DNA of 64,000 bases from Zasmidium citrigriseum (lineage: Eukaryota; Ascomycota; Dothideomycetes; Mycosphaerellales; Mycosphaerellaceae): positions 248,001-312,000 of the forward strand of contig NHNW01000008.1 of assembly GCA_002786025.1 (NCBI GenBank), read 5' to 3'. Within the stretch, counting starts at the first letter, position 1; each line of letters starts with the position of its first letter. Below the pieces are notes generated by a model. The model was not told the origin of the DNA. It ran no database searches and saw only the letters and a program-made list of their open reading frames with translations. Positions 22,501 to 31,455 of the stretch are shown in pieces. Both the position numbers and the translations under genes were made by a program.

Positions 22501-22893
22501 CCCATTATCCCATGTCAAATGCGTGTGTGCATCCCCCAGTCCACTCATCAACGTCCGACCTCTCCCTTGTACGACGCGGACTTTGGGATCGGTGGCGAGG
22601 GATTCGATGTTGGGGATGGAGCCGACTTGTTTGATTCTTTCGCCTTCGATGTAGACGGAGCCTTTGAAGGGGTCGCGGCCGGTGCTGTCGATGATGTTGA
22701 CGTCACGGAAGAGGATCTTGCTTGAAGGGTCGGTGCCTTTCATGTGATAGGTTTTCGGTTGAAGCTTTGGGTCGAAGTGGACTTGGTCGTGAGGGTTCAT
22801 CGTGTCGACTTTGCCAGGGGAGCGCCATTTGCCGGGTGTGCCGTTGATGCCGTTGGTCATGAGGCCGCGTTGGTCGACTGCTGACGGTGCCAT
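19552..22893 (-). CDS. Three-enzyme fusion: amidohydrolase - FAH-type domain - alpha/beta hydrolase
   Basis: Three exons (22893-22280, 22221-20834, 20786-19552) with clean GTGAGT donors give one frame of about 1078 residues. Residues about 55-470 are a metal-dependent amidohydrolase (imidazolonepropionase-like): GLGDAHTHLTW with His123/His125, VDNIKLSMSGE, LCAHARARD and PGGDYGFAWTPHG. Residues about 484-775 are a fumarylacetoacetate-hydrolase-type domain (TLDYEGEIGVIIG, VWGYTIINDVTAREKQR, GTPAGVGFG). Residues about 800-1078 are an alpha/beta hydrolase with FIHGLGG, nucleophile elbow VAHSMGC (Ser about 906), GEDDK and GCGHW. Domain borders fall inside long exons, not at introns, so this is not an accidental joining of gene models. 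Chemistry suggests stepwise ring or lactone/amide opening in catabolism of a cyclic compound; the substrate is unknown. Confidence 0.85.
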
Positions 22894-23864
22894 CTTGACA
22901 GAATCTAGGAGAGGGAAGGATACGGAGAGAAGGATAAGTGGCGGAGATCGAGAAAAAATGCAAAGCCAAACAAGAGAATAGTTATACTTGACCCCATCGC
23001 CCTCCTTCTCCCCTCTTCAACACCCATCACCGGCAAATGTGCCTCGTAGATCTGCCAAACAATAATCCGATGCCCCGTCAGCGGGGTCGTCCTCCTGCTG
23101 TTGTACCTGTACCTGCTACCTAGACAGCATCCAGAGCTCATAGCTGCAGACCATAAGCTCGACCTCTGCATGTATCCCCGTACTCTACCCCAGCTCTGGG
23201 GTAAGGCTCAACCGGAGTCATTCCCATTGGCTTCGCAAGAGGCGAGAAGACCGTACGAAGTATGGAGATATTGCGGAAGGCCTCGTTTAAAGATCGACTG
23301 TGCTCGCAATGGCAACATTGATGAGGTCCAAGATGTCCGGCGTGGTAAAAACGAGCTCTCCGCAACATCGCCGTCTTACCACCGCGCCAATTGGGATCTT
23401 GACTGCATGGCACCGCACAGCCTCCGCTTGGATACAATGGAACTGCCGGCGTGAGAAGCATCAGATGGGGGGCTCGGTGTCCGTGAGGAAAATGAAGATC
23501 CGAACGTCCACACTTCATCGAAGGTCCTGCTGTAATAATGGCGTGGGCAGTGGAGGCTCCTTGAAGATCCTCTTGCGGGGTCGAACATGTACCTGGTAGA
23601 GTGCCGCATAGCCGAGTCGTGTGACTACAATGAAGAATATCAGAAGCGCTGGCTGAGATGGAGTCCAGCGTGGTGATGGCATGAATGACGAGAGGAAGAC
23701 ATACTCTTCATGCCATGGGTTTCATTGACTTGTCATCTTTCCGACTGGAGGAAGCACTGGTAAAGGAGAGTTCAAGACTGAAAACCCAGAGCCATATCAA
23801 GATCGAGCGCGTCGAAAGAGTGGCGGCCAGCAATGAGCACACCGCTGGAAAAGAATATCCATTC
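22894..23864. other. Intergenic between fusion enzyme and cytochrome b5-like gene
   Basis: A divergent spacer of about 970 bp. The frames present (for example 23101-23454 and 23138-23518) are short, overlapping and without recognisable sequence. An upstream extension of the cytochrome b5 frame begins at 23685 but is not needed. Confidence 0.35.
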
Positions 23865-24311
23865 ATGCCAAAGACAACAAAAGACACAGACCTACCATAC
23901 ATTCCAGCATCAGAAGTTTCGAAGCGCAACGGGGAAGGACCAAACAGGTTGTGTACGTACCTATCTGATCTTGCCTCGATCTATCCCTCAACCACCCTTT
24001 CTCAGGACTGCTGCTGTCGTCTCGTGATATCGCCGTGACTCTGTAGACTGACCAAGTCAGGGATTGTGGTTGACGACATCGTGCTCGACGTGACCGAATA
24101 CATCGAGTGCCATCCCGGTGGACGCCAGATAATCCTCGGATTCGGCGGCCAGGACTGTAGTTGGCAATGGTGGACGCTACACGGCCGACAGATATGGGAA
24201 ATGCTCGCGGTTGGCCTTCGTGTAGGCCGGACCAAAGGTGCAGTGAACAAGTACAAGCGCCCTGTGCAGCGGTTTTCATCGTCGAAGTTGGGTTTTCATG
24301 ACTGGGACTGA
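23865..24311 (+). CDS. Small cytochrome b5-like haem-binding protein
   Basis: Two exons (23865-23952 and 24061-24311; 108-bp intron, GTACGT donor, CAG acceptor) give about 112 residues. The order matches the cytochrome b5 fold: LPYIPASEVSKRNG at the N-terminus, WIVVDDIVLDVTEYI, then haem ligand His47 in HPGGRQI and second ligand His70 in WWTLHG, 23 residues apart as expected for the family. There is no membrane anchor, so it is probably a soluble electron carrier. The motif GGQDCSWQWW replaces the usual GKDAT-F segment and is a subfamily feature. The start at MPKTTKDTDLPY is chosen because upstream in-frame sequence has no b5 resemblance. Its stop lies 4 bp from the stop of the next, convergent gene. 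Confidence 0.8.
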
Positions 24312-24315
24312 GCGT

Positions 24316-26481
24316 TCACTCGTCATCAGAGGCTTCTTCGACACGCGGCTGGTTGTTTCGGCCCGCATCCGACTCGGGAGACTCATTGGCAGTATCACGC
24401 TGCCCATTGAAAGCAAGCCTCTCAAACGCCGCAGCGCCGATGTCAATGCCACCGCCGAACAAGTTGTTCTGAAGCTGGATTAGCCGATGAGCGCGATCCT
24501 GGAACACTTGGCGTGGTACACCAGCAGCATCAACTTGTCGCATCAAATGTTCGCGATCCGCCGGTGGTGCTTCGAGGTCATCATCTGCAGCTCCGTCCAT
24601 GTCCTCCTCCTGGTCATCGTCTTGGAGCTGTGGTGGTCTTCTAAACCAAGGGAAGAGCTCAGAGAAGAATCGACTTAGGCTTTCGATCTCACGCACGCTC
24701 TCTTCGATCTGGTTGAGGCCCATCACTCCACCGCCGCCTCGAGATCTACCAGGGATACGAGACAAATATGACATGAAGGCGTCATCTGGTGGCAGAGGAT
24801 CTGAAGAGCTCTCAAGCTCCGTCGTGTATTTTCGTGGGACCAGGGCGATGAGGGTGGTGTTGTCTGAAAGCAGGGCGTGTCGAGCTTCATTGCGAGTGAT
24901 CTCATCGGCATTGACAGGAGCGGCGGGGGTATCTGGCGGTAGTGCACTTGCGATCTCAATCAACAAGTTCGACGTCTCAGGGGTGTTCCAGAGGTCCTTT
25001 GCGTTAATAGTGTAGAGCTCCGAGTAGAACTTTTCCTTTTGTGTCCGAGGCTCCTTGCCCCAGATTGCAGGCGGAGCATCCAGTCCAAGCTCGTGCATAA
25101 GTTTGGCCACAACCCATGGAAACCTGCCTATTGCTGTGAAGAGTGCTTGCTTGCCCTTCCCCTGGTTGCCAGCACGAAACTCCGCGAGCCCTTGACTGAG
25201 CTGGACGTTCGGCGAGTCGTGGTGTACGCTCTTGAATGAGGCGTTTCTGCTGATGTTGAGGTAGTCTAGATCTTGTCTTGATCTGAGCGCGTACTGATCG
25301 AGGACGAGCCACATTCCGTATGGATCATCTTCCGGCGAGAGTGAGAGAAGCAGCCGAGCCCATTCGTACACTGTCCGCCAGGTTGCACGCATGGTCAGAT
25401 TCTGCATGTACCGCCAGCTGGCGAGCCAGAACTCTCGATTCTCTGCTCTTCTAAAGTCGAGTCTCGCCTTGCCCTCAGCTAGGTTCTTCGCAAAGGTGCT
25501 GTGGACCGCGCGTCCGAACGAGAACAGTGCGCGTTCGAGTAGGTCGCCAGATGTAGCATGATCTCGTTCCTGCTTTGCAATCTCGGAGACCTGAAGAAGC
25601 GTTGAGATATGATACGGATTCAGCCGGAGTAGGGCAACCAGGCGGTTCGGGTCCATAGATGCAACACAGGTCTCGAACTGCGATTGAACATCTTGGTAGG
25701 CGGTGTTGTGCACGAACTTGTAGAGTACTGTGCCATCAGCCCGCTTCTCTTCGACCTCCATTCCAAGACCGCCACCAGTCGCAACAGGCCACTCTTCTTT
25801 GCCAGAAATGAAGATGTTTCTTCGCAGAGCCATCGCAGCAAGGCCTGATCGGCCATCTGCTCTCTGTCCGCGTAGAGCTTGAGCAAGACCAACTTGTTGT
25901 ACTCGCCGTTGCTGCCTCCTATTCCCACCGATGTTCTGCGGCTCGGGCTGGTCTTCCTCTTGCGATTCCAGTGCTGCTCGCCCAAAAAGTCGTCGCATCT
26001 CGTTCTGTGCGTGCAGGTGGTTCGTATCGATTGCCAGCAGACGACTTGCCTCGTTGACTACTGGATCGACACCTGATGCCGTAGTGCCTGACTGATTCGA
26101 AGATCCCTTGGTGGAAAGTTCCTTCAATGCAGCATCTATCTCATCAAGCTGCTTGTCCGGCTTCGCATCGTCCGCGCTGTCCTCAGCAGCTTTGGCCTTC
26201 TTCTTTTTCTTCTTCTTTTTGGAGGATGACTTCGGTGCTGCTATTGAGGGTGTTGGCTCTGCCGTGCCCGCCTCTGCGTCGTCCGCATCGTCTTCAGGCT
26301 CGTCGGCTTGTTCGTCCTCATCTTCCTGTAGCATCGCAAACGCGCTCTTTCTAGGCGCCTGCACTGCTTGCCCATCGTCCTCGTCCTCTTCCTCGAGATC
26401 CGCCGCCTCTTTCTCTAGCTGCTTCAGGCGATCCTGTTCTTCCTTCTCGCGCTGCGCTTTCCGCAGAGCGCGGGAGGACAT
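24316..26481 (-). CDS. TCF25/Nulp1 family protein (Rqc1-like, ribosome quality control)
   Basis: A single exon encodes 721 residues from the ATG at 26481 (MSSRALRKAQREKEEQ). Upstream in-frame codons to 26655 are probably leader. The N-terminus is highly charged, with an acidic tract and a run of eight lysines. It is followed by the family's conserved region: RRLFGRAALESQEEDQP, NIFISGKEEWPVATGGGLGMEV, NPYHISTLLQVSEI, REFWLASWRYMQNL, DDPYGMWLVLDQYALRSRQ. The acidic C-terminus is typical. In yeast, Rqc1 belongs to the ribosome-associated quality control complex with Ltn1 and Rqc2, acting on stalled 60S nascent chains. Orthology is inferred from motif order and length. Confidence 0.9.
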   Translation of the reverse strand: MSSRALRKAQREKEEQDRLKQLEKEAADLEEEDEDDGQAVQAPRKSAFAMLQEDEDEQADEPEDDADDAEAGTAEPTPSIAAPKSSSKKKKKKKKAKAAEDSADDAKPDKQLDEIDAALKELSTKGSSNQSGTTASGVDPVVNEASRLLAIDTNHLHAQNEMRRLFGRAALESQEEDQPEPQNIGGNRRQQRRVQQVGLAQALRGQRADGRSGLAAMALRRNIFISGKEEWPVATGGGLGMEVEEKRADGTVLYKFVHNTAYQDVQSQFETCVASMDPNRLVALLRLNPYHISTLLQVSEIAKQERDHATSGDLLERALFSFGRAVHSTFAKNLAEGKARLDFRRAENREFWLASWRYMQNLTMRATWRTVYEWARLLLSLSPEDDPYGMWLVLDQYALRSRQDLDYLNISRNASFKSVHHDSPNVQLSQGLAEFRAGNQGKGKQALFTAIGRFPWVVAKLMHELGLDAPPAIWGKEPRTQKEKFYSELYTINAKDLWNTPETSNLLIEIASALPPDTPAAPVNADEITRNEARHALLSDNTTLIALVPRKYTTELESSSDPLPPDDAFMSYLSRIPGRSRGGGGVMGLNQIEESVREIESLSRFFSELFPWFRRPPQLQDDDQEEDMDGAADDDLEAPPADREHLMRQVDAAGVPRQVFQDRAHRLIQLQNNLFGGGIDIGAAAFERLAFNGQRDTANESPESDAGRNNQPRVEEASDDE

Positions 26482-26920
26482 TGTGGGTGGTCGTTTGTTG
26501 TGCGGATTTCCAGACGAGGAAGATGGATTTTCAGTGCAGCTATGGTCGGAGATAGCAGAAGGACGCGGTCCTTTAAGAGTATCCAAGGTTGAGTAGTTTG
26601 TGTAGGGACGGAAGAATGTAATGACTGACTGATCGGCTTGCATGTGCGAAATCAACTTGCAGCCATGACGTCGATCGCGAAATCGAAGGCGCTAAGGCGC
26701 GAAGACGGACATTCACTTGCGGTGATGATTCATCTCTGAACGATCTCCTGGCATGTCTTACTATTGGACGCGGATTGAGATATGACACGGCAAAGAAGCA
26801 TGTGGTCAACACATCCCATTAGACGATCCGGGTGCTGTCCAGACTCTACATAGCTGGAGGCTGTTCAATCCACAGCACGTACAACTCAGCGATCACGCAC
26901 AGACAGACTGATCATCAATT
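26482..26920. other. Intergenic, TCF25 promoter and peroxiredoxin 3' flank
   Basis: The genes on both sides are on the minus strand, so this holds the TCF25 leader and the region downstream of... the TCF25 start and upstream of its neighbour's stop codon at 26921. No gene is seen; the minus-strand frame 26573-26812 lacks any family features. Confidence 0.35.
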
Positions 26921-27722
26921 TCAAGCACCATCGACCTTCTTAGCCGAGTCTGCCACCTCAGCAGCAGTATCAGCCGCCTTCTTGTCATCTTTGGCCGTCG
27001 CCTCAGCCTTCTTCACGCCCTCAGCTCCACTGTCACCACCCATCGACGCGACAACCTTCTTCACGACCTCAACAGTTGGCGCGGGGCCTCCAGGCTCAGC
27101 AGCAAGTACTTTGCCACTCTTATCAACAACAAACACGCCTCTTGTGGTCTTTGGTCCATTCTTGAGACCAATGGCACCGATCAACGTCGCAGACGGGTCG
27201 CAAAGGAGTGGGTACGGCAGATTCTGCTTAGTCTTGAACGTAGTGTTGGACTTGGGGCTGTCTCTGCTGAGTCCGTAGATGCTCAAGCCCGTTGCGGTGA
27301 GAGGGTCGTAGGAGTCGCGGAAGAGGCAAGCTTGAGTGGTGCCTATCGAAGATGTCAACGATCCGTATCGACGATTACAATATTGAGATTGGCTTACATC
27401 CTGGCGTCGAAGCTTTGGGGTATGTGAACAGCACGACGCCGGCCTTGCTATCGCCTACCAACTTGGCAAGAGTGGTCTTATCGCCATCGTTGGTCTCGAT
27501 CTCGCCGCCGAAGCCTTCGAGCGTTATCGAGTCGCCAACTTTCGGGTCGCCGCCTTTCGTTGGCTTCTCAGTCGCAGCAGATTCGGCCGGCGCCGCAGCA
27601 GGAGCTTTCTCTGGTTCAGCGGCCTTGGGAGCATCCTTCTTTGCTTTCGGTTTAGCTGGAGCTCGCTTCTTGGCCGGAGGCGGCGGCGGTGGGGGAGCGG
27701 CTCTCTTGCGTAGCTCGACCAT
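26921..27722 (-). CDS. Nuclear-type thiol peroxidase, Dot5/BCP peroxiredoxin
   Basis: Two exons (27722-27398, 27342-26921) across a 55-bp intron give about 248 residues. The atypical 2-Cys (PrxQ/BCP) active site reads YPKASTPGCTTQACLFRD: peroxidatic Cys109 and resolving Cys114, with the Cys109 codon split by the intron. Later family features are LSRDSPKSNTTFKTKQNLPY and GVFVVDKSGKV. The N-terminus (about 1-65) is Pro/Ala/Lys-rich with APPPPPPPAKKRAPAKPKAKK, which could act as a nuclear localisation signal as in yeast Dot5. The C-terminus carries a 40-residue Ala/Lys/Asp-rich extension not needed for the peroxiredoxin fold. It should reduce peroxides with thioredoxin; nuclear location is inference. 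Confidence 0.9.
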
Positions 27723-29004
27723 TGTTCGAGATCAAGTGACGAGCTCAAAAGACGGTATCGTATGAGGGTGTCGCGAGGTAATCAGAGCTGTTGGGAGCTT
27801 GGACGAGCTGGCAGCAACGGGGACAGATAGCAGTGCAATGGGGGAGGCTGGGAGTAGTTCACGCTGGTTGGAGAGCAGGCGTGATGGGTGCGACTCGAAT
27901 AGGGGCTAAGCGCAAACCCGCAGTTACTCGAGGCGCCATCCTGGTTGCGAGGGCAGCGCGGATGTCTCCAGCCAAAGTTGTTGGAGCTTGACGCAGCTTT
28001 GCCGAGAGTTTCGCGCACATCCCGGCACGAACGCATGGCCCGATCCGCCCGTGTGGAGCCGCTTCGACCTCACCACTTGCCCTGAGTGTATTCTCCCTTA
28101 CTCCTTCCTTCAATCTCCCATCGACTGGCGGACGACTGACCGATGACCAACCTGCACCAAGCGTATGCCACATCATACTCATCACTGGGAGCACCCGTCA
28201 CGAGAACCAAATCATGACCTCACAGACCCTGAGCCTACAACCGAAAAGAAGGTATATGTCAAAAGAAATGGCTGGTTGGACTCCCACAGTATCAAGTGCG
28301 GAGAAGCGCTACCTGGATGCCTCCGATCAAGACCAGCTGTCGTATCAGCCTATGAGTATAGATTCCTGCTCGATCTCTACAGCTATTCTATGGACTCCTC
28401 GACCTACGCTAACCTCGCCCATACCGAACGCCCCTTATCGCACAGTTGCATCCTCGAGCGTCATGGTCCTTCGAGCAAGCTTGGCGATCTCTTGAGATGC
28501 CAGTCTGAGTGGCCGAGGCTCGAGATAGTGCACATGCACTGCGATCACAGGGACGACTATGCGGACTTCTCCGGCGTTCTCCAAGACGACAACAGCATCA
28601 CCAAAATATCAGCGTGGTCACTCAGCGACATATTCTCCTTCAAGCAAGAAGCCCTTGCGGACCCGGTAGAACTATGATGCGCACAGGTCAGCATAAAAAG
28701 TCGCCAATCAAGCTCGCCGTCATTACCTTGTTCGAGCAGATATCAACGAATTTCCGCTTCCTTAGGTTGGCAGTCGAAACTCTATCTTTATCTCTGAATT
28801 TCTACGTCAGTTGTTAGACGATGCTTGGCCTCGAACTCAATACCTCTGCTTGTTCATAAACCCTCCTCTCGACAGTCCTCTTGCCACTTCTACTCAATCG
28901 CCGTTCTGCAATTTTTCTCTCTCCAAGCTGTTCAAAATTTCTTGCACATACCGAGAAGGCACCTCGCCCTTGCCACATCACATACACACTCCTTCAACAC
29001 CACC
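27723..29004. other. Intergenic with a doubtful ORF at 28165-28677
   Basis: A divergent spacer of 1.28 kb. A plus-strand frame (28165-28677, 170 codons) is open and reads reasonably (SEWPRLEIVHMHCDHRDDY), but a second frame (28214-28495) overlaps it. Neither resembles a family I know, so I do not call a gene. Bases 28850-29000 are CT-rich and CA-rich just before the transporter ATG, as expected for its leader. Confidence 0.35.
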
Positions 29005-30664
29005 ATGGCTGCACCACGCTTTCCCACCACCGCCCACCTCCGGGAGAAGGACCTGGAGAAGGGCAACCACGATGTCAACGAGCAGGAACTGGCCGTTTCA
29101 CGAAGCGAATCGAAAGCTTCGAAAGTCTCAGATCTCTCCGCATCTGTACGATCGAACACATCAGCAACCATGGCATCTTTAGAGGCACCGAGTAACCCAG
29201 CAGTCAGCGATGAAAGCCGAAAGGCGCTGGTCGCCGACCATGTGCAGGAAGAGAAGAAGATGAACTGGTGGCAGGCCGCAACCGGTATGTTGTCTCCTTC
29301 TTGCTCTCTAACCTCACCCATCTCATCTTGACCTCCTGCTGTCTTTCACGTGACCCCTTCAGATCATACACTGACGGCCCCTCTAGTTATGCTCGCTGAG
29401 ACCGTGTCCCTCGGCATCCTCTCTCTGCCTCAAGCCGTCGCCAGCGTCGGTGTCCTCCCTGGTGGCATCCTCATAGTAGGCTTCGGCTTCATCACGACTT
29501 ACACTGGCTACGAAGTCTACCGCTTCAAAATGCGACACCCAGAAATCGAAAGTTTCGCCGAAGCCGGCAAACTCATCGCCGGACCCATCGGCCGCTGGGT
29601 CGTCGAAGTCATGCAAATGGCAATGCTCATCTTTATCATGGCGGGCCACATCACCATCTTCCGGTCCATGGCTTTCAAGCTGAGCTCAGACGACTTTCAC
29701 GTCTGTGGAGTGGTATGGACGATGATTGCGCTGGCCATTAACATTTTGTGCACCATTCCGCGAAATTTCAAGACGAATTCGTGGTTTTCGATATTTTGTG
29801 AGTGCACACTCCTCCTCACCCAAACTCAACCCTCCCACTAACAATCACCTCCCAGCCTGCGCCTCCATAATCGCCGCAACCTTCACAGCCCTCGGCTCCG
29901 TCGTCAACCGCGCCCAAACAACCCACCCAGCCTACGACAGCGTCGTCGCCTTCTCCGCAACAGGTAACACCTTCGCCTTCGCAACCGCCGCCGTCTCCAA
30001 CATCCTCGTCTCCTACAGCGGCCACATCGCCTACTTCAACATCATCTCCGAAATGCGCCGCCCAAAAGACTTCCCCAAAGCCCTCCTCCTAACCAACTTC
30101 TTCACCATGGCCATGTACACCATCGCCGGGCTCGTAATCTACGCCTTCGTCGGTAGGAACGTCGAAGCCCCTGCTCTGGATTCGGCCCCGGATACGGCGG
30201 CCAAGGTGGCGTATGCGCTTGCCGTGCCGACGATTATTGTTGCGGGGGTTATTGCGGCGCTTGTGGCGGCGAAGAGGGCTTATGAAATCAGCTGGAGGAA
30301 ACGGCCGGAGGTCAAATTCGAAAACACGTCTCGTGCGTGGGTTAGCTGGATCTCCATCGTCGTCACGCTCTGGGTGATCTCCTGGCTCGTGGCGAACGTC
30401 ATTCCTTGGTTTTCGTCCCTCCTTGCCGTCATAGGAGCGGCGGTTGGAACGTGGATATGTCTTGGGTTCCCAGCCATATTCGTTCTTCACAGTCTGCGAA
30501 GTGAGAAGAGGTGGAAAGGTTGGAAAGTGAAACTTTTGTGGGCAGTGAATATTGCGTTGTTGGTTATGTGTTTGGTGGCGAGTGCGCTGGGGATGTTTGG
30601 GAGTGTGGAGCAGATTTCACAGGAGAATAGTGACAGAAAGCCTTTTGCTTGTGCGAGGGAGTGA
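29005..30664 (+). CDS. Amino-acid/auxin permease family (Aa_trans) transporter
   Basis: Three exons (29005-29284, 29387-29797, 29856-30664) give about 499 residues. A hydrophilic Ser-rich cytosolic N-terminus of about 90 residues precedes VMLAETVSLGILSLPQAVAS, the hallmark first helix of this family, followed by about ten further hydrophobic segments (GVLPGGILIVGFGFITTYTG, VAYALAVPTIIVAGVIAALV, WISIVVTLWVISWLVANVIP). Intron 2 has a CACTAAC branch site. Fungal members are vacuolar or plasma-membrane proton-coupled neutral amino-acid transporters, often labelled N-amino-acid transport protein Mtr. Substrate and membrane cannot be set from sequence. The ATG at 29005 (CACCATGG context) is preferred over an upstream in-frame one at 28825. 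Confidence 0.9.
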
Positions 30665-31455
30665 GAGGAGAATGGGAGAGGGGGCGCTCGTTTGTGGATT
30701 TTTGTTGATGTGTTGTATACCCTGTGTCGAATTCTTATGACTATGATCTCTAAATCGCTTTGTCTCCGCTCCACTTTGACGTCCGTGAGAATTGTGTGAG
30801 GCTTCACTTGAACCACAGCAAGGACTGCAATCAACCCCAACTTCCTCCCCGAGGCCTGAGCCGTTCGAGAGCTCTTCAAGAGCTCAGCCAAGCTCATCAC
30901 CACAGAGAGCTTACACAAAAGATCCAGACTCGGACCAAGCATCAGACCTTCTGCTGTCACTGATTCTGCCAAGGTAGCAAGAGACGGAAAGCGATATCCC
31001 AGAAAATCCTCATCAAGATCAACGGACTATGGACCTTCGCAGTCCCTCGGTCTTACACCAAGCAGCGGAGGTCGATGGCATTGGAGTCAGTTCGAGGAGT
31101 CGGCAAAGGTCTGCGAAGGGTTGCTCGATCCCGGAATATCTCTCCAACAATGAGGCTTTCAAGAGATGCTAGAGGAGCCCAGTCGATAGAGAAGACGCTG
31201 AGAAAGTCGAGAAGGGAAGCATCGTACGTCAAATGCTACAGGTCACCGCTGAGCTGCCGTGTCAGTCGATCTCCGGATCACTCTTAGAGATGAGCCCTCA
31301 AACGCCGATTTCGTGAGCATGGACAGACGGAGAGACGGGGAGAGAAAATAGTTAATCGAGCAGCTCTTACTGTGGGCTACTTGGCCTCTAAGAGTCTATC
31401 ATCGCTCATACCAAGTCATCCTATCGTAGCAAACAGCCCCAATCATCATAGCACA
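30665..31455. other. Intergenic, convergent, nothing supportable
   Basis: The 3' flanks of the transporter and UFD2 genes meet here. Short plus-strand frames (30760-30963, 31075-31287) are Ser/Arg-rich without recognisable content, and I do not call them. Confidence 0.35.

Noticed and set aside
28165..28677. Possible 170-residue protein
   Set aside because: A competing frame overlaps it, there is no recognisable family and no splice support; kept only as a note in the intergenic entry.
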